DNA of 64,000 nt from Pseudoalteromonas rhizosphaerae (lineage in GTDB: Bacteria > Pseudomonadota > Gammaproteobacteria > Enterobacterales > Alteromonadaceae), in contig NZ_CABVLM010000007.1 of assembly GCF_902498845.1 (NCBI RefSeq), forward strand, positions 1 through 64,000, read 5' to 3'. Of the stretch, positions 17,180-25,806 are shown in pieces. The notes under the pieces are model-generated. The model was not told where the DNA came from. It worked only from the letters and a program-made list of their open reading frames with translations, and did no database searches. The position numbers and the translations under genes were made by a program. Position 1 is the first letter of the stretch. The number at the start of each line of letters is the position of its first letter.

Positions 17180-18652
17180 TTAGTTTAACAAATCATTTAG
17201 TGAGGTGAGTATTTGCTCATTCCCAGTGCGTTCAATTATTAACGCTTCGCGACGTGCAAAATTAACTTTTAGGACAATTTCACTGTCGTTTAATAGCCAC
17301 TTTAAAGCACAACTATTGTCATCACCTTCAACACTAAACTCACCTGCAAAGGCACTGTGAGTATTACGTATCTCAATTAATTTTAGTAATCCCTGTACAA
17401 CAGGCTTTGCAAGAGACTGCGCAATGATATCAGCATCTAAATATGGACGATTAATATCACGACCTACATTGGATTTTGCTAGTAACGCCATATCATTTTC
17501 AGCTGCGAATAAGCCACCGTAGTAAACTTGTGGTACGCCGGGTGCAAAAAATTGAATCGCGCGCGCAACTAAATAGTCAAAATCATTTGCGCCTAACGCA
17601 TTGTAATAAGTGCAATTTACTTGGTACAAGTCGACATTACTGGCAGCAGCCCCAGTTGCTTGGCGGCTTTGGTTATTGCTATTTGCATGAATAGTTTCAA
17701 CTAGATTATCAATTTGCGCTGCATTTAATAATCCTGGCTTATCACCCATTGGACCCGCATCTATAATGCCAATGCCATCGTGGGTATCGAGTACCGTTAG
17801 GCAGTTACGTGGTGAAATATTTAACCACTTTACAAGTGCATCACTATTATTGGTAAATAAGCTGTGCAAAATCAATGGTGGTAATGCGAAGTCATAAACC
17901 ATATTGACCCGCTTTGCGACGTCAACTTGAGTTTGATAATGGCTGTGAATTTCAGCAATTGTTTCCATACCCAATGCATTAGCTTGCGCCGATAACTTAT
18001 CTAAATAATCAAACGTTTCATCTAGCATAAAGCAGTTTGTGCCAGCTTGCTTAATCGCGTAACCCGCCGCATCTAAACGAATAATATTAACGTTATTAGC
18101 AGAGAACTTCGTTAATACATTATTTAAATACGCAACGCCCGCAGCAACTTTAACATTAATGTCAATTTGATTATCGGTAAACGTGGTCCAAAAATCATAC
18201 GTTTGACCATCGCCACATGGCATTGGAGTAAAACAACTGCCAGGGCGCGGGCGATAAATCGCTTTTTGCTCGGCGTCACTCATACCATTTGGAAAGACAT
18301 CTTCTTTAGTTAAAAATAAATCCCAAAACGATGATGCTTTACCTTTTGCTAGTACATCCTGAAACTGAAAAGATTGCGCCGATACGTGGTTCACAATCAA
18401 ATCGGCCATCAGATCATAGTCTGTCCCTAACACTTGAATGTCTTGCCAAGTACCGATCCGTTCATCCACGGCACTATGATCAATAGGGTCAAAGCCTGCA
18501 TCACTACCATCAATTGGATTATAGAATGGCAATAAGTGCACACCTCCAAACACGCCGTGTAATGGGCCATTTAAAAGTGTGGTCAATGCGTTAATATCTT
18601 GGCCAGTGATTCGATCAGCGTATGTGATCAATTGAACTTTATTCTTCATCAT
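17180..18652 (-). CDS. sucrose phosphorylase (GH13 subfamily 18)
   Basis: A 490-residue cytoplasmic GH13 enzyme. LLPFYNPIDGSDAGFDPIDH and VDERIGTW match sucrose phosphorylases. The nucleophile is Asp194 (IRLDAAGY), the acid/base Glu234 (AEIHSHY), and the third acid Asp292 (VLDTHDGIG), within two residues of the Bifidobacterium enzyme. It splits sucrose with phosphate into alpha-glucose-1-phosphate and fructose. A fructokinase, a TonB receptor and an MFS permease nearby favour sucrose over other GH13_18 substrates such as glucosylglycerol or glucosylglycerate. It is transcribed divergently from the permease, with a palindromic operator 22 bp upstream of its start. Two consecutive ATG codons are possible starts. 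Confidence 0.85.
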   Translation of the reverse strand: MMKNKVQLITYADRITGQDINALTTLLNGPLHGVFGGVHLLPFYNPIDGSDAGFDPIDHSAVDERIGTWQDIQVLGTDYDLMADLIVNHVSAQSFQFQDVLAKGKASSFWDLFLTKEDVFPNGMSDAEQKAIYRPRPGSCFTPMPCGDGQTYDFWTTFTDNQIDINVKVAAGVAYLNNVLTKFSANNVNIIRLDAAGYAIKQAGTNCFMLDETFDYLDKLSAQANALGMETIAEIHSHYQTQVDVAKRVNMVYDFALPPLILHSLFTNNSDALVKWLNISPRNCLTVLDTHDGIGIIDAGPMGDKPGLLNAAQIDNLVETIHANSNNQSRQATGAAASNVDLYQVNCTYYNALGANDFDYLVARAIQFFAPGVPQVYYGGLFAAENDMALLAKSNVGRDINRPYLDADIIAQSLAKPVVQGLLKLIEIRNTHSAFAGEFSVEGDDNSCALKWLLNDSEIVLKVNFARREALIIERTGNEQILTSLNDLLN

Positions 18653-18673
18653 TGTGTGATTACCATGTTGAAA

Positions 18674-18687
18674 CTTAATCGATTAAG
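18674..18687. promoter_or_regulatory. LacI-type operator between sucrose phosphorylase and permease
   Basis: The perfect 14-bp palindrome CTTAATCGATTAAG, with the central CG typical of LacI-family sites, lies in the divergent promoter region. The same core occurs inside the longer palindrome at 20161-20190 before the TonB receptor gene. Confidence 0.75.
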
Positions 18688-18829
18688 ATATATCTTTAAC
18701 TAGCGAGTGAGAATTTACAAGTAATTTTTAATAATTTTACATACAAAAATCGTGGCTCACGTAATACTACAATAAGTAACTAACTGACTTACTGAGTGTT
18801 AACTGAGCATTTAACGAGGAAAAAAGTAC

Positions 18830-20059
18830 ATGACAAAATCACACACACACGTAAGCAGCGACCCGTTGCAACAAATACGCTGGCTTACATATATGATGTT
18901 TTTTATGTTTGCCATGACCTCTGATGCGGTAGGCATGATCATACCTGAACTTATTAAAGAGTTTGGTTTGAGCATGACTCAAGCAAGCGCGTTCCATTAT
19001 GCACCTATGGCGCTAATTGCTTTTAGTGGATTGTTTTTAGGTTTTTTAGCAGACAGTTTAGGGCGTAAAACAACCATCATGCTAGGCCTTTTAATATTTT
19101 CGGCGAGCTGTTTTTTGTTTGCGTTTAGTACCAGCTTTACCTTCTTTTTATTGCTACTTTGCTGTATAGGCTTAGCCATTGGTTTATTTAAAACGGGTGC
19201 GCTTGCGTTACTTGGTGATATTTCACATAGTAACGAAGATCACACTAAAACGATGAATAAGGTAGAAGGCTTTTTTGGCATAGGCGCCATTGTAGGGCCA
19301 GCTCTAGTAGGCGTCTTACTAGTGCAAAATGTAAGCTGGACTTATCTGTACATTATTGCAGGTGTAATGTGTTTAATACTCGCTTTACTGGCGTGGCGTG
19401 CAGACTACCCGGCCGTTGTAAAAACCACAGCGAAGCCCACCTCGCTTGCCACCACCATGAAAATGATCAAAAATCCGTATGCGCTAGGTTTTTCTCTGGC
19501 AATTGCCCTTTACGTGGCCACGGAGGTTGCTATTTATGTATGGATGCCTACGCTGTTAAAAGATTACACTGGCTCTTGGCCACTACTTGCAACCTATGCA
19601 TTGACAATATTTTTTGTACTGCGTGCCGCAGGGCGATTTATTGCCGTATGGTTACTAAACCGCTATAGCTGGCAAGGTGTTATGGCCTATTTAAGCTTAG
19701 GCATTGCGCTGTGTTATGTCGGTACATTATTCGGTGGCGTTGATTGGGCTGTGGGTTTATTGCCGCTTTCGGGGTTATTTATGTCGATGGTTTATCCGAC
19801 TTTAAACTCTAAAGGTATATCCTGCTTTGCAGTGCAACAGCACGGTGCTGTGGCGGGCGTGATATTATTTTTTACCGCACTTTCGGCGGCTTTAGCACCC
19901 TTGTTCATGGGTATGATCAGCGATTACTTTGGCCATGTGCGTTACGGTTTTTATTTAGCTACGGGCTTTGCTGTCATTTTATTTTTAGCTATGCTGTTTA
20001 ATTATTTTAAAGATCCATCAGCAACGGCTTTACAGCAAGATAACCCTGTAACTGAGTAA
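18830..20059 (+). CDS. MFS sugar permease of the sucrose cluster
   Basis: A 409-residue protein with 12 predicted membrane helices and the MFS A-motif variant GFLADSLGRKTTIM after helix 2. GAGGAAAAAAGTAC precedes the ATG, a good ribosome-binding site. The family exchanges small solutes with protons. By context it brings sucrose into the cytoplasm after passage through the TonB receptor encoded just downstream. It shares a divergent promoter region and its palindromic operator with sucrose phosphorylase. It is related in outline to the trehalose-cluster permease at 45932. The 167-bp gap to the receptor has a second operator, so the receptor has its own promoter. Confidence 0.8.
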   Translation: MTKSHTHVSSDPLQQIRWLTYMMFFMFAMTSDAVGMIIPELIKEFGLSMTQASAFHYAPMALIAFSGLFLGFLADSLGRKTTIMLGLLIFSASCFLFAFSTSFTFFLLLLCCIGLAIGLFKTGALALLGDISHSNEDHTKTMNKVEGFFGIGAIVGPALVGVLLVQNVSWTYLYIIAGVMCLILALLAWRADYPAVVKTTAKPTSLATTMKMIKNPYALGFSLAIALYVATEVAIYVWMPTLLKDYTGSWPLLATYALTIFFVLRAAGRFIAVWLLNRYSWQGVMAYLSLGIALCYVGTLFGGVDWAVGLLPLSGLFMSMVYPTLNSKGISCFAVQQHGAVAGVILFFTALSAALAPLFMGMISDYFGHVRYGFYLATGFAVILFLAMLFNYFKDPSATALQQDNPVTE

Positions 20060-20160
20060 ACCTATATTCTAAGACAATAAAAAATACTTTATAAATCAAT
20101 GAATGAATAAAAAAAGAGCAAATTAAGCACAAAATAATTTGCTTCTTGTAAAATATTTGT

Positions 20161-20190
20161 TATTTTTACTTAATCGATTAAGTAAAAATA
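20161..20190. promoter_or_regulatory. 30-bp perfect palindrome, sucrose repressor operator before TonB receptor gene
   Basis: The sequence is perfectly palindromic over 30 bp. Its core, ACTTAATCGATTAAGT, repeats the site at 18674. It ends 36 bp before the receptor ATG, so it overlaps or follows the promoter. As RNA it could also form a hairpin. Confidence 0.8.
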
Positions 20191-20226
20191 CAAATCCAAT
20201 TGGGTTCAACACAACGAGGCGTAACC

Positions 20227-22623
20227 ATGACAACACACAACACACCTTTATATTTAATCAGTGCATTAGCACTTGCCGTAAGCCAAGGCGTACATGCGCA
20301 ACAACAAGATCAAAATTCTCAAGTACAAGCTAACAAAGGTCTTGAAACAATCGTTGTAACTGGTGTACCACGTCGTACAACGATTATGGCATCAAGCGTA
20401 TCAGTCAGTAGCTTGTCGCTTGAACAGGTTGAAGTGTCTACACCTCGCTCAACCGCTGAGGCGTTTAGAATCATTCCGGGTATTCGCGCAGAATCGACCG
20501 GTGGTGAAGGTAACGCAAACATTGCTGTGCGTGGTTTACCTGTGGCATCTGGCGGTGCGAAATTTTTACAATTACAAGAAGACGGTTTACCTGTACTGCA
20601 ATACGGTGATATCGCTTTTGGTAACGCTGATATTTTTATGCGCTTAGATAATACCGTACAAACAATCGAATCAATTCGTGGCGGCTCAGCATCGACGGCT
20701 GCAAGTAATGCACCTGGTGGCATTATTAACTTTATTTCTAAAAATGGTGAAAACGAATCAGGCAGCGTATCAACTACTCTGGGCCTCGATTACGATAGCG
20801 TTCGTACAGACTTTGAATACGGTACTTACTTAAGCGATAGCGTACGTTTTCATGTCGGTGGCTTTGTTCGCCAAGGTGAAGGTCCACGCGAAACAGGTTA
20901 CACATCAAATAAAGGCGGACAAATTAAAGCCAACCTAACCAAAGATTTTGAAAACGGCTATGTTCGAATTTATTACAAGCATTTAGATGATAAAAGCGTA
21001 GGTTACTTACCGATGCCAATGTATGCAAATGGTGATTCTATCCCAGGGTTTGACGCACAATCGGATACACCACACTCGGCATTATTTACAAAAACAGTGC
21101 GTCTAAACGGCGAAAACCAAATTAGCAGTGGCGATATTCGCGACGGTATGAACCCTAACGTTGACTCAATTGGCTTTGAAGCAGTATTTGACTTAGATAA
21201 TGATTGGCGTATCGAGAACCGTTTTCGTAAATCAGCTGTAAGCGGTAACTTTAATTCATTAATTCCTGCACAAGTAGGCAGTGCAACGTCGATTGCAGAA
21301 AGTATTGGCGGCGCAGGTGCAACACTCAGCAATGCAAATACTGGGGCTGCATTTAATGACGATTTAGCAATGCGTATTCATACGTTTGACGTGACACTAA
21401 ACGACTTTGACTCTATTGTTAACGACTTTAAACTGACTAAATCGCTCGATGACGACACCAGCATTACTTTTGGTTACTACGCATCAACGCAAAACATTGC
21501 CATGTCGTGGTTATGGAACTCTTATCTAATGGAGCTTAAGGGTGATAATGCTGCCTTACTAAATGTTACCGCTGCCGATGGCACTGCATTTTCTGATAAC
21601 GGTTTGTACGCTTACGGCACTCCTTTTTGGGGAAGTGACTGTTGTCAGCGTGATTACGACACAGAATACGATACTCGCGCCCCGTACGTTGCATTTTCTA
21701 CAAAACTTGGCGATGTAAGTATTGATGCAAGTGCCCGTTACGATAGTGGCGAAGCTCGCGGTAATTACGCAGGAGCAGTAACCTCTACAGTTGATATGAA
21801 TCGTGATGGTGAAATATCCGTTCCTGAACAAAATGTTGCAGGCATTGATATTACTAATGCCAGCCCAGTTAACTACGACTGGAACTACACATCTTATTCA
21901 ATAGGTGCTAACTATCAAATTGACCCAAGTCTGGCGACATTTGCTCGTATCAGTAAAGGCGGACGAGCGAATGCTGACCGACTTTTATTTGGTAAAGTAC
22001 GTGCAGATGGCTCTGTTGCGAAAGAAGATGCTGTAGATGAAGTTAATCAATATGAGTTTGGGGTTAAAAAACGTTTTGATTCCTTCTCTGTATTTGCAAC
22101 TGCTTTTTATGCAGAAACTGAAGAGCAAAATTTTGAAGCTACATCACAAACCTTTTTCGACCGTGAATACGAAGCCAAAGGGATTGAGATTGAATCAACG
22201 TACTTTATCGATGCGTGGGATTTTCGCGGTAACTTAACTTGGACCGATGCTGAAATCGTTAAAGATGCACTAACACCGGAAGTGGAAGGTAATACGCCTC
22301 GACGCCAAGCAGATTTAATTTACTCACTAATGGCGCGTTATAGCTACGAGAAAGGTGCAGCTGGTGTAAGCTTTATTGGTACTACCGATGCATACGCTCA
22401 AGACAACAACGACCTTAAATTTGATGGTTACACCCAAGTAAATGGCTTTGTAAGCTACGATTTATCTGAAAACCTTAGTATCGCGCTTAATGTAAATAAC
22501 CTATTTGATACAGTCGGTATTACAGAAGCCGAAGAAGGTTCTATTCCAGATAATAATATTATTCGTGCCCGCACTATTAACGGCCGTACAACGTCACTAA
22601 CACTTAAATACCTATTTAATTAA
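20227..22623 (+). CDS. TonB-dependent outer-membrane receptor, likely for sucrose
   Basis: From ATG 20227 (GAGGCGTAACC upstream) the protein is 798 residues. A signal peptide ending near GVHAQ is followed by a TonB-box-like ETIVVTG, a plug domain (TAEAFRIIPGIRAES, NIAVRGLP, IESIRGGSASTAASNAPGGIINFI), a 22-strand barrel and the terminal TSLTLKYLFN. Receptors of this type take up oligosaccharides using TonB-ExbBD energy. Substrate assignment rests on the location between the sucrose permease and fructokinase and on the shared operator. An upstream ATG at 20200 is rejected because it would extend the signal peptide with hydrophilic residues. Confidence 0.85.
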   Translation: MTTHNTPLYLISALALAVSQGVHAQQQDQNSQVQANKGLETIVVTGVPRRTTIMASSVSVSSLSLEQVEVSTPRSTAEAFRIIPGIRAESTGGEGNANIAVRGLPVASGGAKFLQLQEDGLPVLQYGDIAFGNADIFMRLDNTVQTIESIRGGSASTAASNAPGGIINFISKNGENESGSVSTTLGLDYDSVRTDFEYGTYLSDSVRFHVGGFVRQGEGPRETGYTSNKGGQIKANLTKDFENGYVRIYYKHLDDKSVGYLPMPMYANGDSIPGFDAQSDTPHSALFTKTVRLNGENQISSGDIRDGMNPNVDSIGFEAVFDLDNDWRIENRFRKSAVSGNFNSLIPAQVGSATSIAESIGGAGATLSNANTGAAFNDDLAMRIHTFDVTLNDFDSIVNDFKLTKSLDDDTSITFGYYASTQNIAMSWLWNSYLMELKGDNAALLNVTAADGTAFSDNGLYAYGTPFWGSDCCQRDYDTEYDTRAPYVAFSTKLGDVSIDASARYDSGEARGNYAGAVTSTVDMNRDGEISVPEQNVAGIDITNASPVNYDWNYTSYSIGANYQIDPSLATFARISKGGRANADRLLFGKVRADGSVAKEDAVDEVNQYEFGVKKRFDSFSVFATAFYAETEEQNFEATSQTFFDREYEAKGIEIESTYFIDAWDFRGNLTWTDAEIVKDALTPEVEGNTPRRQADLIYSLMARYSYEKGAAGVSFIGTTDAYAQDNNDLKFDGYTQVNGFVSYDLSENLSIALNVNNLFDTVGITEAEEGSIPDNNIIRARTINGRTTSLTLKYLFN

Positions 22624-22641
22624 CCGAGCTTTAGTATTTTT

Positions 22642-22670
22642 AAGCGCTGAATAATGTATTTTCAGCGCTT
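22642..22670 (+). terminator. hairpin after the TonB receptor gene
   Basis: Arms AAGCGCTGAA (22642-22651) and TTCAGCGCTT (22661-22670) are perfectly complementary over 10 bp with a 9-base loop, 18 bp past the stop. There is no T run, so it may protect the 3' end rather than terminate. Confidence 0.45.
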
Positions 22671-22718
22671 GATCTCCTAACATCTATTTATCTTGAAAGA
22701 CTCTCCCACTACTTTTGA

Positions 22719-22740
22719 CCTAGCCTCGGCTAGGTTTTTT
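22719..22740 (+). terminator. intrinsic terminator directly before the fructokinase start (possible attenuator)
   Basis: CCTAGC-CTCG-GCTAGG followed by six T's (22719-22740) is a textbook intrinsic terminator. It ends only 12 bp before the fructokinase ATG, leaving no room for a separate promoter after it. Transcripts reaching the kinase must pass through it. Confidence 0.7.
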
Positions 22741-22752
22741 AGGATTTACAAC

Positions 22753-23700
22753 ATGACCAAACTACTTAGCCTTGGCGAGCTGCTTATTGATATGCTGCCG
22801 CAAGATTCTCAAAACAGTGCTTATTTACCCATTGCTGGCGGCGCTCCTGCCAATGTAGCGGTAGGTTATGCCAAACTGGGCGGCAAAGCGGCGTTTTGTG
22901 GCGGTATGGGCGATGACTATTTTGCTAAACAATTAAGTAATGCGCTTGCACAATACAATGTCAGCACTGAGTACTTATTTACAATCAAAGATTCCCAAAC
23001 GGCAATGGTTATTGTCAGCTTAGATGAAACCGGTGAGCGCAGTTTTAACTTTTATCGCCACAATACCGCTGACTTACTGTTAACTTGTGAGCACTTAGCA
23101 CACATTAATTGGGAAGATTTAAGCACACTGCACTTTTGCTCAAATACGCTGACAGCTAAAGCCATTGCAAGCACCACGATCAATGCTTTAAAGCTGGCTA
23201 AAAATAACCATAAGCTAGTCAGCTTTGATGTGAACTTACGCTATAGCTTATGGCAAAATAGCAATGACATTGAGCAAAATGTACACGCGTGTTACGCCTA
23301 TTGCGATATAGTTAAGCTATCGCGGGATGAGCTAAACTTTTTAGCTGAGCAAACACAGCAAACACCTGATGATTACTTGCAATCGATTCTAGATACGGAT
23401 GTTAGTTTGGTGTTTTTAACTGATGGTCCCGCGCCTGCAACCGTTTACCATAACGCATTTGCATTTACTGAAGCTGCACCAACTATTACTGCGGTTGATA
23501 CTACCAGTGCGGGTGATGCGTTTATTGCCGGGGTTTTGCATTACTTAAATCATAATGATGAAAATATATTGCTCACTGATAAACTCAACAATCAGCAAAT
23601 AGTAAAACGCGCTTTAAATTTCGGCCTTCGCTGTGGTTCAAAAGCCTGTTTAGCCAAGGGGGCATTTCCCGCATTACCAATGTTAGTTGATGTAATTTAA
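22753..23700 (+). CDS. scrK: PfkB-family fructokinase of the sucrose cluster
   Basis: From ATG 22753 (TAGGATTTACAAC upstream) the protein has 315 residues. It shows the family's first signature (PIAGGAPANVAVGYAKLGG) and second signature (VDTTSAGDAFIAGVL); the catalytic Asp is in SAGD. The residue before AGD is Ser, where Gly is usual (GAGD), a mild variation. Fructokinase phosphorylates the fructose released by sucrose phosphorylase, feeding glycolysis. A frame starting at 22693 would overlap the terminator hairpin and lacks a ribosome-binding site. The symbol reflects context rather than a proven orthology. Confidence 0.8.
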   Translation: MTKLLSLGELLIDMLPQDSQNSAYLPIAGGAPANVAVGYAKLGGKAAFCGGMGDDYFAKQLSNALAQYNVSTEYLFTIKDSQTAMVIVSLDETGERSFNFYRHNTADLLLTCEHLAHINWEDLSTLHFCSNTLTAKAIASTTINALKLAKNNHKLVSFDVNLRYSLWQNSNDIEQNVHACYAYCDIVKLSRDELNFLAEQTQQTPDDYLQSILDTDVSLVFLTDGPAPATVYHNAFAFTEAAPTITAVDTTSAGDAFIAGVLHYLNHNDENILLTDKLNNQQIVKRALNFGLRCGSKACLAKGAFPALPMLVDVI

Positions 23701-23786
23701 AAGATTAAAGCCCATGTTAATGCCAGTTAATGAGACTGGCATTAAACGATAACAGCGCTTGGTATTTACAGTATTTTATAAATACC

Positions 23787-24167
23787 CTACTCTTCTAGCC
23801 ACTCAATTGCAGCAGTCGCATTTTCAAAATAGGCCATTTCACCTGATACAACGCGGTTTCCTATTTTAGCAATATTGGACTGCCATTTTTTATTGCCATA
23901 AATAGCAACTTTTTTCAGCTCTTTATTGTGTTTTATACCTAACTTTAAATCATCCCATGCGGCTCTAAAGCTACCGCCCTGAAACTCGATACTATCAATG
24001 AGTACATTTATTATTGGCTGTTTTACTTGCGATAAGGCTGAATCAATCATCGGGGGGATGGTTTTATAATCTTCGTGAGTAAGCTTGCCAACCGCTTTTA
24101 AGGTTAAGAAAAACTCACGGCCTGCGCCTTCAATATCAATAGATAAACCATGGTTTAAATGTGTCAT
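23787..24167 (-). CDS. SpoIIAA-like/STAS-fold protein (DUF3478 type)
   Basis: A 126-residue cytoplasmic protein. Its pattern, GKLTHEDYKTIPPMIDSAL...INVLIDSIEFQGGSFRAAWDDLKLGIKHN and VAIYGNKKWQ, followed by FENATAAIEWL near the end, is that of the SpoIIAA-like family (DUF3478). These have a STAS/CRAL-TRIO-like fold and are thought to bind lipids or act in signalling, without a settled function. It has its own short transcription unit. The plus-strand fructokinase ends 86 bp away, and the gap carries an inverted repeat (GCCAGT...ACTGGC, around 23721-23740) that could act as a terminator. Confidence 0.8.
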   Translation of the reverse strand: MTHLNHGLSIDIEGAGREFFLTLKAVGKLTHEDYKTIPPMIDSALSQVKQPIINVLIDSIEFQGGSFRAAWDDLKLGIKHNKELKKVAIYGNKKWQSNIAKIGNRVVSGEMAYFENATAAIEWLEE

Positions 24168-24292
24168 AACTTAGTCTCATTTATACGTTAAGGTTTGAGA
24201 ATACGTTAAGTTAGATTAATAAATTATGAAGCAAATCAAAATACAGCAGGAAAAGTAAAAAATGAGCATTTGCTCACTTTTTTATATAAGCT

Positions 24293-24985
24293 TTAAGGGT
24301 TTTCCAAGCGATGAATTTGCTTACCTACATCCGTTAAATGAGCTGTTTTAAGCCAAACTTTTGCGCCTTCACTGCCTGCTTTTGCTTTGATTTCGCTGTT
24401 AGTCGGCACTCTTAACCAGCTGTGTTTTACAAGTGTATCGCCCTGCTCTTCAAGTGAACCTTCAAGTACTAAAAGCTCAGCCCCACCGGGTGCATTTATC
24501 GCTATCTCGGCGTTCGCTTTAAAATGCATTAAACTCACCTCTTCAAAGGCGTCTTTATAAAGAGGAGCTACATTTACATCACTAAACTCAGCGTGAGGAA
24601 CACCTTGCATGGTATTAGTTTGTAAACGTACATGCTCTCTGTCCTCTGGCTGAAACTGCCATAATTTTACAAATATAACGCAGCCGCTTTCGGAGCCTGG
24701 AGTATGCTTTGATTCGGGCGGATTACGAATATAAGAACCCTTGGGGAAATCACCATGTTCATCTTGAAAAACACCTTCAAGCACAATAAATTCTTCACCG
24801 CCGGTATGTGTATGGGCAGAAAAATGGCTATTTGGCGCATAACGTACAATGCTGGTTGCACGTGCAACCTCATCGCCTACTCTATCAAGTGGACGCCTAT
24901 CAACACCCGCCATCGGTGACGCTATCCACTCGAGTGATTCACTGTGCACGACAACACGTTTGCTAAAGTCTGCTGCAATTTTCAT
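24293..24985 (-). CDS. double cupin protein (ChrR-like anti-sigma-type cupin)
   Basis: From ATG 24985 (GGAGGCAAAT upstream) the protein has 230 residues with two cupin halves. The first has the metal-binding pattern HFSAHTHTGGEEFIVLEG with a later PESKHTPGSES; the second, SLMHFKANAEI..GAELLVLEG, lacks the histidines. This matches the cupin_7 / ChrR C-terminal domain group that binds zinc or other metals and senses or processes reactive compounds. There is no anti-sigma N-terminal domain or sigma factor nearby. It lies 21 bp after the GST gene in the same operon, under apparent TetR control. Confidence 0.78.
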   Translation of the reverse strand: MKIAADFSKRVVVHSESLEWIASPMAGVDRRPLDRVGDEVARATSIVRYAPNSHFSAHTHTGGEEFIVLEGVFQDEHGDFPKGSYIRNPPESKHTPGSESGCVIFVKLWQFQPEDREHVRLQTNTMQGVPHAEFSDVNVAPLYKDAFEEVSLMHFKANAEIAINAPGGAELLVLEGSLEEQGDTLVKHSWLRVPTNSEIKAKAGSEGAKVWLKTAHLTDVGKQIHRLENP

Positions 24986-25006
24986 ATTTGCCTCCAAATT
25001 ATAAAT

Positions 25007-25627
25007 CTATTTAGCAATACTTGGACGCTGCGCGACCTTTTGTTGCCATGCAATTAAATGTGATAGCTCACTTGGAATAACAATTTGTGCAAAGCCTGCA
25101 AACACCAGGCCGGCGTACAAAGTAATATCTGCTACAGTAAATTGCTCACCAGCAACATAAGCAGAGTTTGCTAATACCGTATTAAAATAAACAAAACCTT
25201 GGTGCGCTTTTTCACCTTGCTTTGCTCCCCAAGCAACATTTTGATAGGTTTCAAGCGCTGGGCCTAAACCATCCGTTGCGTGATGAAAGTAACTGGCTAC
25301 CGCATCGAGTACCATTGACTCCGCACGTTTTTGCATCATATTAATAACCGCACGCTCTTTCGCCTCAATACCCGTTAATGACAGGCCAGCAAAAGCACTA
25401 TCAATGTATTCAGTAATCGCGGTGCATTCTGCTATATATGTCCCGTCATCTAGCTCTAAAACAGGCACGCCTGCTAAGGGGTTTTTAGCTAAAAAGGCTT
25501 CAGTACGATGCTCACCGTTTAATAAATCAACAGCAACAAATTCTACTTTGTCAGTCGCATTTTTTTCAGCAAGTGCAATACGTACACGTAATGGATTAGG
25601 AAAGTTTTCTACGTCATAAATTTTCAT
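25007..25627 (-). CDS. glutathione S-transferase-like protein
   Basis: The 206-residue protein has the N-terminal thioredoxin-like half (MKIYDVENFPNPLRVRIALAEK, AGVPVLELDDGTYIAECTAITEYID) and an all-helical C-terminal half (VADITLYAGLVFAGF). VPVLE...ECTAI marks the glutathione-binding part. It conjugates glutathione to electrophiles or reduces peroxides; the exact substrate is unknown. A weak AGAGATAATT precedes the ATG. It is the first gene of a two-gene operon with the cupin and is divergent from a TetR regulator, which suggests induction by an electrophilic or toxic compound. Confidence 0.85.
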   Translation of the reverse strand: MKIYDVENFPNPLRVRIALAEKNATDKVEFVAVDLLNGEHRTEAFLAKNPLAGVPVLELDDGTYIAECTAITEYIDSAFAGLSLTGIEAKERAVINMMQKRAESMVLDAVASYFHHATDGLGPALETYQNVAWGAKQGEKAHQGFVYFNTVLANSAYVAGEQFTVADITLYAGLVFAGFAQIVIPSELSHLIAWQQKVAQRPSIAK

Positions 25628-25686
25628 AATTATCTCTTTATATTTTTAACCACAGTTTGAACTATTATTGGCAAGATCAAATAACC

Positions 25687-25702
25687 TACCTACTGATAGG
25701 TA
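25687..25702. promoter_or_regulatory. TetR-type operator, copy 1
   Basis: The inverted repeat TACCTA-CTGA-TAGGTA is the sort of site bound by TetR-family repressors. It lies 60 bp before the GST start and in the promoter shared with the TetR gene. Confidence 0.6.
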
Positions 25703-25758
25703 ATTTATATTAAGATCTCGATCTTTGCAAACTAAAAATATAAGAGCTTGAAAATAAC

Positions 25759-25774
25759 TACCTACTGGTTGATA
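25759..25774. promoter_or_regulatory. TetR-type operator, imperfect copy 2
   Basis: TACCTACTGGTTGATA shares the left arm and centre of copy 1, 72 bp away (about seven helical turns), next to the TetR gene start. This favours joint repression and autoregulation. Confidence 0.45.
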
Positions 25775-25806
25775 ATTTTTTGCAACGATATGAAGGAAAT
25801 TTTAAA

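Noticed and set aside
20319..20723. Minus-strand frame inside the sucrose TonB receptor gene
   Set aside because: Antisense to the plug domain; no start signal and no recognisable protein pattern.
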